Assembly (NCBI GenBank): GCA_018500075.1
Contig: JAHBAN010000004.1
Location: 1 to 21,875, forward strand
DNA from: Flavobacteriia bacterium
Lineage (GTDB): Bacteria; Bacteroidota; Bacteroidia; Flavobacteriales; Flavobacteriaceae
Direction: 5' to 3'
DNA length: 21,875 nt
Shown: in pieces, positions 7,631 through 14,778 of the stretch
Layout of the letters: each line of letters begins with the position of its first letter
How positions within the stretch are numbered: the stretch's first letter is position 1
Notes under the pieces: model-generated
The model's database searches: none
What the model saw: only the letters and a program-made list of their open reading frames with translations
Told to the model about the DNA's origin: nothing
Translations under genes and position numbers: made by a program

Positions 7631-9025
7631 ATGGCAGCTAAATCTTTTGATATGATCGTGATTGGCGCAGGGCCGGGTGGCTATGTCGCCGCCATCCGTG
7701 GCGCACAGCTCGGGTTGAGCGTTGCGATTGTGGAGCGCGAGCATATGGGCGGCATCTGCCTCAACTGGGGCTGCATCCCGACAAAGGCGATGCTGCGCTC
7801 CTCGGAGGTCTTTCACCTCATGCACCGCGCCAAGGAATTCGGCCTCGCGGCAGACAATATCTCCTATGATCTGGAGGCCGTGGTCAAACGCTCGCGCGGG
7901 GTGGCGGCGCAGCTCTCCGGCGGCATCTCCCACCTGATGAAGAAAAACAAGATCACAACCGTGATGGGCGAAGCCACTGTGACCGCCAAAGGCAAGGTGA
8001 GCGTCAAGACCGAGAAGGGCGCCGAGGAGCTGAGCGCCAAACACATCGTCTTGGCCACAGGCGCGCGCGCCCGCGAACTGCCCGGCCTTGAGGCCGATGG
8101 CGACTTGGTCTGGACCTACAAACACGCGCTCACACCGCCGCGGATGCCCAAGAAGCTGCTGGTCATAGGCTCCGGCGCGATTGGCATCGAATTTGCCAGC
8201 TTTTACAACACTCTGGGCGCAGATACGACGGTTGTTGAGGTCATGGACCGCGTCCTGCCCGTCGAAGACGCCGAAATCTCCGCCTTTGCCAAAAAACAGT
8301 TTGTCAAACAGGGCATGAAGATCATGGAAAAAGCCATGGTCAAACAGCTCGACCGCGCCAAAGGAAAAGTCACCGCCCATATCGAAACCGGCGGCAAGAT
8401 CGAAACACAGGAGTTTGACACCGTCATCTCTGCCGTCGGCATCGTCGGCAATGTCGAGGGGCTTGGCTTGGAGGCGCTCGGCGTGACCATCGACCGCAGC
8501 CATGTTGTGGTTGATGACTACTGCCGCACGGGCGTGGAGGGGCTTTATGCCATCGGCGATATCGCCGGCGCGCCGTGGCTGGCGCATAAGGCCTCCCACG
8601 AGGGCGTTATGGTCGCCGAGCTGATCGCCGGCCAAAAGCCCCACGCCGTGCGCCCCGAAAGCATCGCCGGCTGCACATACTGCCACCCGCAGGTCGCGAG
8701 CGTCGGCTACAGCGAAGCCAAGGCCAAGGAGCTGGGCTATGAGGTCAAGGTGGGCCGCTTCCCCTTTGTGGGCAATGGCAAGGCGATCGCACTGGGCGAA
8801 CCTGAGGGCATGGTGAAAACCGTATTTGACGCCAAGACCGGCGAGCTTCTGGGCGCGCATATGGTCGGGGCCGAAGTCACCGAGCTGATTCAGGGCTATG
8901 TGGTGGGCCGTCAGCTTGAAACCACCGAGGAAGACCTCATGCAAACCGTCTTCCCACATCCGACACTTTCTGAAATGATGCACGAAAGCGTGCTCGATGC
9001 CTATGGGCGCGCCATTCATTTTTAA
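7631..9025 (+). CDS. lpdA: Dihydrolipoyl dehydrogenase (E3)
   Basis: 464 aa FAD flavoprotein that reoxidises dihydrolipoamide with NAD+ in 2-oxoacid dehydrogenase and glycine cleavage complexes. FAD-binding GAGPGG lies at residues 12-17. The redox disulfide is Cys-43/Cys-48 in GGICLNWGCIPTKAM. The NAD-binding segment is VIGSGAIGIEF. The second FAD motif is YAIGDIAGAPWLAHKASHEG. The C-terminal His-443/Glu-448 pair of VFPHPTLSE supplies the base for the partner subunit. The start at 7631 (MAAKSFDMIVIGAG) has GGAGA upstream; the frame extends further 5' but without family similarity. It is not clustered with E1 or E2 genes, so it may serve several complexes, possibly including branched-chain 2-oxoacid dehydrogenase feeding the valine genes downstream (inference). 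Confidence 0.96.
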   Translation: MAAKSFDMIVIGAGPGGYVAAIRGAQLGLSVAIVEREHMGGICLNWGCIPTKAMLRSSEVFHLMHRAKEFGLAADNISYDLEAVVKRSRGVAAQLSGGISHLMKKNKITTVMGEATVTAKGKVSVKTEKGAEELSAKHIVLATGARARELPGLEADGDLVWTYKHALTPPRMPKKLLVIGSGAIGIEFASFYNTLGADTTVVEVMDRVLPVEDAEISAFAKKQFVKQGMKIMEKAMVKQLDRAKGKVTAHIETGGKIETQEFDTVISAVGIVGNVEGLGLEALGVTIDRSHVVVDDYCRTGVEGLYAIGDIAGAPWLAHKASHEGVMVAELIAGQKPHAVRPESIAGCTYCHPQVASVGYSEAKAKELGYEVKVGRFPFVGNGKAIALGEPEGMVKTVFDAKTGELLGAHMVGAEVTELIQGYVVGRQLETTEEDLMQTVFPHPTLSEMMHESVLDAYGRAIHF

Positions 9026-9036
9026 AGGTGTGTGTC

Positions 9037-9600
9037 ATGGTCTCTCTCAACCGCGTGGTGATGAACAAATCGTCTGCCGCGTGGCTGAAAGAGCTGCCGC
9101 TCCATACCATGGAGCTGGCCGAGATTTCGGGCAAATGGGGCCGGCGGCTTGAGGCCAAAAGCTATGAGCGCTTCAAATACCCCGACCATGACATCTGCCT
9201 TGGCCCGTTTCGCGACAAGACGGGCCGCGCCCGCCAATTTGACCTGATCCTCGCCAATCAGGTCTGGGAGCATCTGGACCGCCCCTTTGCGGCGCTCTGC
9301 CATGTCCATGATATGTTGCGCGCGGGCGGGTATTTCTGGATCGCCGTGCCGTTTTATCTGCCGTTTCATGCCGCGCCCCATGATTGCTCGCGCTGGAGCG
9401 CGCGTGGTCTGAAGAACCTCTTGATCGAGGCGGGCTTTCCCGAGGCCCGTATCCGCGCCGAAGACTGGGGCAACCGCGCCGCCGCCGCGCGCAACCTCGA
9501 ACCCGACTGGCCGCCGGTCTATGATCCGGCCACCGACGATCTCACCCATGATCCTGCTTTTCCGATCTGTTCCTGGGCCTTGGCGCAAAAACCGGAGTAG
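9037..9600 (+). CDS. Compact SAM-dependent methyltransferase-like protein
   Basis: 187 aa. The clearest motif is FDLILANQVWEHLDRPFAAL (residues 69-88), matching motif II and the following helix of class I methyltransferases (Methyltransf_11-like), followed by MLRAGGYFWIAVPF (motif III region). The usual glycine-rich SAM loop (GxGxG) is absent. AEISGKWG (residues 28-35) lies in the right place and may be a degenerate version. Catalysis is therefore uncertain and the substrate unknown. A conserved-looking segment HDCSRWSARGLKNLLIEAGF follows. The ATG at 9037 has AAAGG 8 bases upstream, and the gene starts 11 bases after lpdA, so the two are probably co-transcribed. Confidence 0.75.
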   Translation: MVSLNRVVMNKSSAAWLKELPLHTMELAEISGKWGRRLEAKSYERFKYPDHDICLGPFRDKTGRARQFDLILANQVWEHLDRPFAALCHVHDMLRAGGYFWIAVPFYLPFHAAPHDCSRWSARGLKNLLIEAGFPEARIRAEDWGNRAAAARNLEPDWPPVYDPATDDLTHDPAFPICSWALAQKPE

Positions 9601-9634
9601 GGCCAGCGCCGCGCCGACCCGCCGGGGGCTGGCC
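9601..9634 (+). terminator. Stem-loop directly after the methyltransferase stop
   Basis: GGCCAGC (9601-9607) pairs perfectly with GCTGGCC (9628-9634) around a GC-rich 20-base loop, starting at the base after the TAG stop. There is no U-run after it, so it is at best a weak or Rho-assisted terminator of the lpdA transcript. Confidence 0.35.
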
Positions 9635-9715
9635 TGTTGGGCGCAGTCTGCAAGCCGCTGCGGTGCAGGGCGTGGCGGGCGCGGCGCTATGGATATTTAA
9701 GGCAATAAAAAAGGG

Positions 9716-10069
9716 CTAGCGGATGAGCTGTCCGCCGGCGGCCTGCCAATGGCTGAGGCCGCCCAGATTGTGCACCTCACGATAACCGAGCTTGCGCAGG
9801 ATCATCACCCCCTGCGCCGAGCGCGCCCCCGTGGCGCAATAGAGCGCAACCGGCGTCTGAAGCGAGAGCGCCTTGTGGCGGGCGCGGTTGCTTGGGTCTG
9901 CGGCCTGAGCCAGCCGCCCCAGAGGCAAGTGGAGCGCGCCGGCCGCGCGGCCCGTGGCGGCCAGCTCTGTGGCCTCGCGCAGATCGATCAGGACCATGTC
10001 TCCTGCGGCAACCCGCCCCAGAAGAGGCGTGGCATCACTGCGCTTGAGGGCTTTGAGAAAGGCAAACAT
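9716..10069 (-). CDS. Single-domain rhodanese-like protein
   Basis: 117 aa, one rhodanese domain. The active-site loop is CATGARS with Cys-78 as the persulfide-carrying residue. VLIDLREATELAATG is the typical early strand and CH2A-like motif, and LRKLGYREVHNLGGLSHWQAAG the typical C-terminal half. Such proteins carry sulfane sulfur and may transfer it to thiols or cyanide; the physiological acceptor is unknown. The ATG at 10069 has GGAG about 8 bases upstream and fits the family start; an upstream in-frame ATG at 10150 would add a 27-residue extension without similarity. It is divergent from uvrA. A 5-bp hairpin (GCGGA/TCCGC) just before the stop followed by T6 (reverse strand, 9707-9712) may end it. 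Confidence 0.9.
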   Translation of the reverse strand: MFAFLKALKRSDATPLLGRVAAGDMVLIDLREATELAATGRAAGALHLPLGRLAQAADPSNRARHKALSLQTPVALYCATGARSAQGVMILRKLGYREVHNLGGLSHWQAAGGQLIR

Positions 10070-10218
10070 ATCAGGCTCCAGAGCGGGGGCGGCGGCGGAT
10101 TTGGCCCCAGAGTGGCATATAAATTCAAGTAATGGAATATAAAACCGCATCCCCCCCTGCGACAGATTTCATCGGGTTGGCAGTTTGATGCGTAGAGCTT
10201 AAGACCGGCGTTTCTTTT

Positions 10219-10233
10219 GTTCTTGAAATGTTC
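10219..10233. promoter_or_regulatory. LexA (SOS) box upstream of uvrA
   Basis: GTTC (10219-10222), seven bases, GTTC (10230-10233) is an exact match to the alphaproteobacterial LexA direct-repeat motif GTTC-N7-GTTC. It lies 83 bases before the uvrA start and overlaps a possible -35 element, TTGAAA (10223-10228), so LexA binding would block RNA polymerase until DNA damage. Confidence 0.85.
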
Positions 10234-10316
10234 CGGTTTTTCGGTTGGAAGTGGCGCAGAACTTCCCTAAACAAGAAGAAGAAACCGTCGGGTTTACAGA
10301 AGGCAGGGGCAGCATC

Positions 10317-13178
10317 ATGGCCGAACTCAAATATATCGAAGTGCGTGGCGCACGCGAGCACAATCTCAAGGGCATCGATGTCGATATCCCGCGTGACCAG
10401 CTTGTTGTGATCACCGGGCTGTCCGGTTCGGGCAAATCGAGCCTCGCCTTTGACACGATCTATGCCGAAGGCCAGCGCCGCTATGTCGAGAGCCTGAGCG
10501 CCTATGCGCGCCAGTTCCTTGATATGATGGAAAAACCCGATGTCGACCACATCAGCGGCCTTAGCCCCGCCATTTCCATCGAGCAGAAGACAACGAGCAA
10601 AAACCCGCGCTCCACCGTGGGCACCGTCACCGAGATTTATGACTACCTGCGCCTGCTTTTTGCCCGCGCCGGCACGCCCTATAGCCCCGCCACAGGCAAG
10701 CCCATCGAGGCCCAGCAGGTGCAGGATATGGTCGACCGGATCATGGCCATGGAGGAGGGCACGCGCGGCTATCTGCTCGCGCCGATCATCCGCGACCGCA
10801 AGGGCGAATACCGCAAGGAGTTTCTCGAGCTGCGCAAGCAAGGCTTCCAGCGGGTCAAGGTGGATGGGGCATTTTACGAGCTTGACGAGCCGCCCACGCT
10901 GGACAAGAAATTCCGCCACGACATCGACGTTGTCGTCGACCGGATCGTGATCCGCGAGGGCATGGAAACCCGCCTCGCCGACAGCCTGCGCACAGCGCTT
11001 GACCTTGCCGATGGCATCGCCATTCTGGAAACCGCGCCGAGCGACGGAGAGCCGGAGCGCCACACGTTTTCGGAGAAATTCGCCTGCCCCGTCTCGGGCT
11101 TCACCATCCCCGAAATCGAGCCACGGCTGTTTTCTTTCAACGCGCCCTTCGGGGCCTGTCCGGAGTGCGACGGGCTTGGCGTCGAGCTGTTTTTTGACGA
11201 AAATCTCGTGGTGCCTGACAGCACGCTCAAAATCTATGATGGCGCGCTCGCGCCGTGGCGCAAGGGCAAGTCGCCCTATTTTCTCCAGACCATCGAGGCC
11301 ATCGCCAAACATTACGAATTTGACAAAAACACCAAGTGGAAAGACCTCCCCGCCCATGTGCAGCAGGTCTTTCTTTATGGCTCGGGCGAAGACGAAATCT
11401 CCTTTCGCTATGACGAGGGCGGGCGCGTCTATCAGGTGTCCCGCGTGTTTGAGGGCGTCATTCCCAATATGGAGCGCCGCTACCGCGAAACCGACAGCAA
11501 CTGGATCCGCGAAGAATTCGAGCGCTACCAGAACAACCGCCCCTGCGGCGCCTGCGAGGGCTATCGGCTGCGCGAAGAGGCGCTGGCCGTCAAAATCGCC
11601 GGGGAGCACGCCGGGCAGGTGGTGCAAAAGTCGATCCGCGAGGCGCTGGACTGGGTCACATCCGTGCCCGCGAGCCTCAGCCCGCAGAAAAACGAGATCG
11701 CCCGCGCGATCCTCAAGGAAATTGGCGAGCGCCTCGGCTTTCTCAACAATGTCGGGCTGGATTATCTCTCGCTCTCGCGCAATTCCGGCACGCTGAGCGG
11801 GGGCGAAAGCCAGCGGATCCGCTTGGCCTCCCAGATCGGCTCGGGGCTGCAAGGGGTGCTCTATGTGCTTGATGAGCCGTCGATCGGCCTGCACCAGCGC
11901 GACAATGGCCGCCTTCTGACCACGCTCAAGAACCTGCGCGATGCGGGCAACACCGTGATTGTGGTGGAGCACGACGAAGAGGCGATCCGCGAGGCGGATT
12001 ATGTCTTTGACATCGGCCCGGGCGCAGGGGTTCACGGCGGCCGCGTGGTCAGCCATGGCACTCCCGAACAGGTGACAAACGACCCCGCCAGCCTCACAGG
12101 GCAATACCTCTCCGGCGCGCGCGAAATCGCCATTCCGGCCAAGCGCCGCAAGGGAAATGGCAAGAAAATCAAAGTGGTAAAAGCCACAGGCAACAACCTC
12201 AAAGAGGTGACAGCCGAGTTCCCGCTCGCCAAGTTTGTCTGCGTCACCGGGGTCTCTGGCGGGGGCAAGTCGACGCTGACGCTGGAGACGCTCTTCAAAA
12301 CCGCCTCCATGCGCCTCAACGGCGCGCGCCAGACGCCGGCGCCTTGCGAAACCATCAAGGGTCTTGAGCATCTGGACAAGGTCATCGACATCGACCAGCG
12401 CCCCATCGGCCGCACCCCGCGCTCCAATCCGACGACCTATACGGGCGCCTTTACCCCGATCCGCGACTGGTTTGCCGGGCTGCCCGAGGCCAAAACGCGC
12501 GGCTACAAGCCGGGGCGCTTTTCGTTTAACGTCAAGGGCGGGCGCTGCGAGGCCTGTCAGGGCGACGGGGTCATCAAGATCGAGATGCACTTCCTGCCCG
12601 ATGTCTATGTCGAATGCGAAACCTGCAAGGGCGCAAGGTATAATCGCGAAACCCTTGAGGTCAAATTCAAGGGCAAAAGCATCGCCGATGTGCTCGATAT
12701 GACGGTGGAAGAGGCGCAAGACTTCTTCAAGGCCGTGCCCTCGATCCGCGAGAAAATGGATGCGCTCATGCGTGTGGGCCTTGGCTATATCAAGGTCGGC
12801 CAACAGGCCACAACGCTCTCGGGCGGCGAGGCGCAGCGCGTCAAGCTCTCAAAAGAGCTGGCCAAGCGCTCCACGGGGCGCACGCTTTATATCTTGGATG
12901 AGCCGACAACGGGGCTGCACTTTGAAGATGTGCGCAAGCTGCTTGAGGTGCTGCAAGAGCTGGTCGACGGCGGCAACACCGTGATCGTGATCGAGCACAA
13001 TCTGGATGTGATCAAAACCGCCGACTGGATCATTGATATCGGCCCTGAGGGCGGCGACGGCGGCGGCGAGATCGTGGCCGTTGGCACGCCCGAGAAAGTG
13101 GCCGAAGCGCCGCGCAGCCATACGGGCCACTATCTCAAAGAGATGCTCAAGCCCAAGCGCCCGGCGGCAAAAGCCTAG
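10317..13178 (+). CDS. uvrA: Excinuclease ABC subunit A
   Basis: 953 aa, normal UvrA length. It is the damage-recognition ATPase of nucleotide excision repair and loads UvrB. Two ABC modules are complete. Walker A motifs are GLSGSGKS (residues 34-41) and GVSGGGKS (near 646). Signature motifs are LSGGESQR (near 495) and LSGGEAQR (near 835). Walker B motifs are LYVLDEP and LYILDEP. The C-terminal zinc module is intact (RCEACQGDG, then ECETCKGA). In the first zinc module the second cysteine is replaced by serine: Cys-257-Pro-Val-Ser-260, then Cys-281 and Cys-284. The start MAELKYIEVRGAREHNLKGI fits the family and follows AGGGGC; a TTG at 10245 is in frame but too far upstream. Expression is probably SOS-induced through the LexA box. 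Confidence 0.98.
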   Translation: MAELKYIEVRGAREHNLKGIDVDIPRDQLVVITGLSGSGKSSLAFDTIYAEGQRRYVESLSAYARQFLDMMEKPDVDHISGLSPAISIEQKTTSKNPRSTVGTVTEIYDYLRLLFARAGTPYSPATGKPIEAQQVQDMVDRIMAMEEGTRGYLLAPIIRDRKGEYRKEFLELRKQGFQRVKVDGAFYELDEPPTLDKKFRHDIDVVVDRIVIREGMETRLADSLRTALDLADGIAILETAPSDGEPERHTFSEKFACPVSGFTIPEIEPRLFSFNAPFGACPECDGLGVELFFDENLVVPDSTLKIYDGALAPWRKGKSPYFLQTIEAIAKHYEFDKNTKWKDLPAHVQQVFLYGSGEDEISFRYDEGGRVYQVSRVFEGVIPNMERRYRETDSNWIREEFERYQNNRPCGACEGYRLREEALAVKIAGEHAGQVVQKSIREALDWVTSVPASLSPQKNEIARAILKEIGERLGFLNNVGLDYLSLSRNSGTLSGGESQRIRLASQIGSGLQGVLYVLDEPSIGLHQRDNGRLLTTLKNLRDAGNTVIVVEHDEEAIREADYVFDIGPGAGVHGGRVVSHGTPEQVTNDPASLTGQYLSGAREIAIPAKRRKGNGKKIKVVKATGNNLKEVTAEFPLAKFVCVTGVSGGGKSTLTLETLFKTASMRLNGARQTPAPCETIKGLEHLDKVIDIDQRPIGRTPRSNPTTYTGAFTPIRDWFAGLPEAKTRGYKPGRFSFNVKGGRCEACQGDGVIKIEMHFLPDVYVECETCKGARYNRETLEVKFKGKSIADVLDMTVEEAQDFFKAVPSIREKMDALMRVGLGYIKVGQQATTLSGGEAQRVKLSKELAKRSTGRTLYILDEPTTGLHFEDVRKLLEVLQELVDGGNTVIVIEHNLDVIKTADWIIDIGPEGGDGGGEIVAVGTPEKVAEAPRSHTGHYLKEMLKPKRPAAKA

Positions 13179-13194
13179 CCGCCAGAGCGGGCCA

Positions 13195-13221
13195 AAAGGG
13201 GGGCGGCGCTCTGTGCCGCCC
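13195..13221 (-). terminator. Intrinsic terminator of the DUF2892 gene
   Basis: On the reverse strand, GGGCGGC-acagagc-GCCGCCC forms a perfect 7-bp stem (arms 13201-13207 and 13215-13221), followed by CCC and then TTTT (RC of 13194-13197). It lies 17 bases beyond the DUF2892 stop. On the plus strand the same stem could weakly stop uvrA transcripts, but no T-run follows there. Confidence 0.6.
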
Positions 13222-13238
13222 GTCGTGCCGCCCGTCTC

Positions 13239-13439
13239 TTACTTCTGGACAGGGCAGGTGCTAAAGCCAAAGACTTTATAGAGCAGGCAAGAGCCCATCA
13301 GCCCTGTGGCGAGCGGGACAATCCCGATCAGATAGAGCCAGTTGTAGCCATTGGCCGAATTGAGGAAAAATCCGAGGATCAGGGCCGCCCCGATCACGAT
13401 GCGCAGGATGCGGTCCAGGCCGCCGACATTCTTGGTCAT
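13239..13439 (-). CDS. DUF2892 (YgaP-like) small inner-membrane protein
   Basis: 66 aa. It starts MTKNVGGLDRILRIVIGAALI, the standard opening of DUF2892 (PF11127) proteins, with two membrane helices at about residues 10-27 and 33-55. It ends GFSTCPVQK; the Cys-Pro near the end of the second helix is typical. In E. coli YgaP this module is fused to a rhodanese; here it is free-standing, while a separate rhodanese lies 3 kb away beyond uvrA. Its role is unknown, perhaps linked to sulfur handling. The ATG at 13439 has GGAG 7 bases upstream. Transcription is convergent with uvrA. Confidence 0.9.
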   Translation of the reverse strand: MTKNVGGLDRILRIVIGAALILGFFLNSANGYNWLYLIGIVPLATGLMGSCLLYKVFGFSTCPVQK

Positions 13440-13624
13440 AACAGTCTCCTAATTTAACATTCCACTCTTTGTATGTGTAAGCGCAAATCCCGAGCGCGAA
13501 AAGGGGAAATCCTGCTCTGAGGGGCAGAGAGAAAAACAAAGAGCATTCGACAGATAAAGGCCGCCGGTGGTGCCGCGGCCGGGCGGCGCACGCTGCATTA
13601 TCTAATTTTGTGTTAACGCAGGTT

Positions 13625-13677
13625 GTGCAAGGGGGGTGCACGCCCTGTGCACGCCCTGTGCACGCATATCACCCCCC
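13625..13677. repeat. GTGCA(C) sites at 11-bp spacing inside a G6/C6-flanked inverted repeat
   Basis: GTGCA occurs at 13625, and the palindrome GTGCAC at 13636, 13647 and 13658, each exactly 11 bp apart. The last three belong to an 11-bp tandem repeat GTGCACGCCCT. The array is bracketed by perfect 8-bp arms GGGGGGTG (13631-13638) and CACCCCCC (13670-13677). As RNA the region could fold into a G/C-clamped hairpin. As DNA it presents symmetric sites on one helical face. Confidence 0.8.
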
Positions 13678-13742
13678 CAGAATCGCCCCATCCCAAGGCA
13701 TTAACCAAGCGGTGCGCCGCAGTAAGATTTGCAAAAGCTCTG

Positions 13743-13784
13743 GGCGCGCCTTGGCCAAAGCTCAAGGCGAGCTATCATTTTTTT
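13743..13784 (+). terminator. Terminator-like hairpin with T7, plus direction, no gene upstream
   Basis: CGCCTTG (13747-13753) pairs with CAAGGCG (13763-13769) around a 9-base loop. The stem extends outward by about three pairs after one mismatch. Seven T residues follow at 13778-13784. It would end plus-strand transcription, yet the nearest plus-strand gene is uvrA, more than 500 bases upstream. Confidence 0.5.
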
Positions 13785-13847
13785 GATATGTATATCAGCT
13801 CGTTAAAGGGTCAAATTGATGTAGCACTCCGGGCCTCTCACCCCCAC

Positions 13848-13878
13848 CGCGCGCAGCCCTAAGACAAGGCTAAGCGCG
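13848..13878 (-). terminator. Interrupted hairpin downstream of mmsB
   Basis: CGCGC and AGCC (13848-13852, 13855-13858) pair with GGCT and GCGCG (13868-13871, 13874-13878), separated by a 2x2 internal loop. It starts 16 bases after the mmsB stop on the reverse strand. No T-run follows, so it may be a Rho-dependent end or 3' stabilising structure of the valine operon transcript. Confidence 0.3.
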
Positions 13879-13893
13879 TGGCGTGCACAGTTC

Positions 13894-14766
13894 TCACCCC
13901 CGCCCCCGCCCTTCAAAGCGCGGCAACATCGCCGAGAAATCCTGACCGGACCCGTTTTCATGCTCGACAAATTGCTCATACAACGCCATCGCCGCTTGCC
14001 CGAGGGGCGTATCCGCATCAGCCGCCTCGGCAGCCTGCTGGGACAAGCGCAGATCTTTCAGCATCAGATTGGCGGCAAAGCCGGGCTGATAGCCATTGTC
14101 CGCAGGGCTTTGCGGCCCGACGCCCGGCGCAGGGCAATAGGCGTTCATGCTCCAGGAATAGCCCGAAGAGGTGCTCACCACATCAAACATCTTTTGCCGC
14201 TCCAGCCCGAGCTTGTCGGCCAGCGCAAAGGCCTCACAGGTCGCAATCATCGTGACGCCAAGGATCATATTGTTGCAAATCTTGGCCGCTTGGCCCGCGC
14301 CCGCGGCGCCGCAATGCACGGCTTTTTGCCCCATGATTTCAAAGAGCGGGGAAGCCTTGGCAAAGCCCGCCTCGGTCCCGCCGGCCATAAAGGTCAGCGT
14401 GCCCGCTGTTGCCCCGCCGACGCCGCCAGAGACGGGCGCATCAACAAACAAAAGCCCCGCCGCCTCGGCCTCTGCCGCCACCGCGCGGGCGCTTTCCACA
14501 TCAACCGTCGAACAGTCCACCAAAGCCGCGCCCCGGTCCATCGCGGGCAGAACGTCCAGAGCCACAGCCCGCAGGATCGCGCCATTGGGCAGCATGGTGA
14601 TCACCACATCCTGCCCCTTGGCCGCCTCGGCGGCGCTTGCAGCAAGGCGCACCCCGTCCACAGCCACATCGGCCATGTCAAAGCCCGTGACGCTATGGCC
14701 CGCTTTGGCCAGATTGGCGGCCATCGGCGCGCCCATATTGCCAAGTCCGATAAATCCGATCTTCAT
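13894..14766 (-). CDS. mmsB: 3-Hydroxyisobutyrate dehydrogenase
   Basis: 290 aa. It oxidises 3-hydroxyisobutyrate to methylmalonate semialdehyde with NAD+ in valine breakdown. The Rossmann motif is GLGNMG at residues 7-12 of MKIGFIGLGNMGAPMAANL. The substrate-binding DAPVSGGVGGATAGTL is at residues 109-123, and the catalytic lysine is Lys-162 in GQAAKICNN. The segment GYSWSMNAYCPAPGV is typical of true 3-HIB dehydrogenases as opposed to tartronate semialdehyde reductases. The start has AGGAGAGAG upstream. It lies 12 bases after the hydrolase gene as the last gene of the acyl-CoA dehydrogenase operon, and its product is the substrate of MmsA encoded 3 kb upstream. Confidence 0.96.
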   Translation of the reverse strand: MKIGFIGLGNMGAPMAANLAKAGHSVTGFDMADVAVDGVRLAASAAEAAKGQDVVITMLPNGAILRAVALDVLPAMDRGAALVDCSTVDVESARAVAAEAEAAGLLFVDAPVSGGVGGATAGTLTFMAGGTEAGFAKASPLFEIMGQKAVHCGAAGAGQAAKICNNMILGVTMIATCEAFALADKLGLERQKMFDVVSTSSGYSWSMNAYCPAPGVGPQSPADNGYQPGFAANLMLKDLRLSQQAAEAADADTPLGQAAMALYEQFVEHENGSGQDFSAMLPRFEGRGRG

Positions 14767-14778
14767 GAGGCTCTCTCC

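Larger units (their letters stand above)
13440..13893. other. 454-base gene-free region with ordered DNA structure
   Basis: This is the longest gene-free stretch. I see no credible gene: the short frames have no ribosome binding site and no family resemblance. It holds a GC-rich inverted repeat (GGCCGC/GCGGCC at 13559-13580), the GTGCA(C) array (13625-13677), a terminator-like stem with T7 (13743-13784), an AT-rich near-palindrome TGATATGTATATCA (13784-13797) and an interrupted hairpin CGCGC-GC-AGCC/GGCT-AA-GCGCG (13848-13878). The last lies just downstream of mmsB. The promoter of the DUF2892 gene must also be at the left end. Confidence 0.7.

Noticed and set aside
7577..9019. 480-residue antisense frame opposite lpdA
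   Set aside because: Almost exactly mirrors lpdA, a common artefact in GC-rich coding DNA.
10245..10316. Upstream TTG start for uvrA
   Set aside because: The extra 24 residues have no family similarity, and the ATG at 10317 has a suitable purine-rich sequence.
10125..12803. 892-residue open frame antisense to uvrA
   Set aside because: Shadow frame of a GC-rich gene: uvrA is complete on the other strand, and the antisense translation shows no domain and is rich in His, Arg and Ala.
13636..13668. CRISPR-like array
   Set aside because: The 11-bp units are directly adjacent without spacers; it is a simple tandem repeat.
13783..13797. FNR/Anr-type site (TTGAT-N4-ATCAA)
   Set aside because: The half-sites are separated by six bases and the second reads ATCAG, so the spacing and sequence do not fit.
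13623..13862. 79-residue plus-strand frame over the GTGCAC array
   Set aside because: No ribosome binding site, and it crosses a terminator-like hairpin and T-run; composition is not protein-like.
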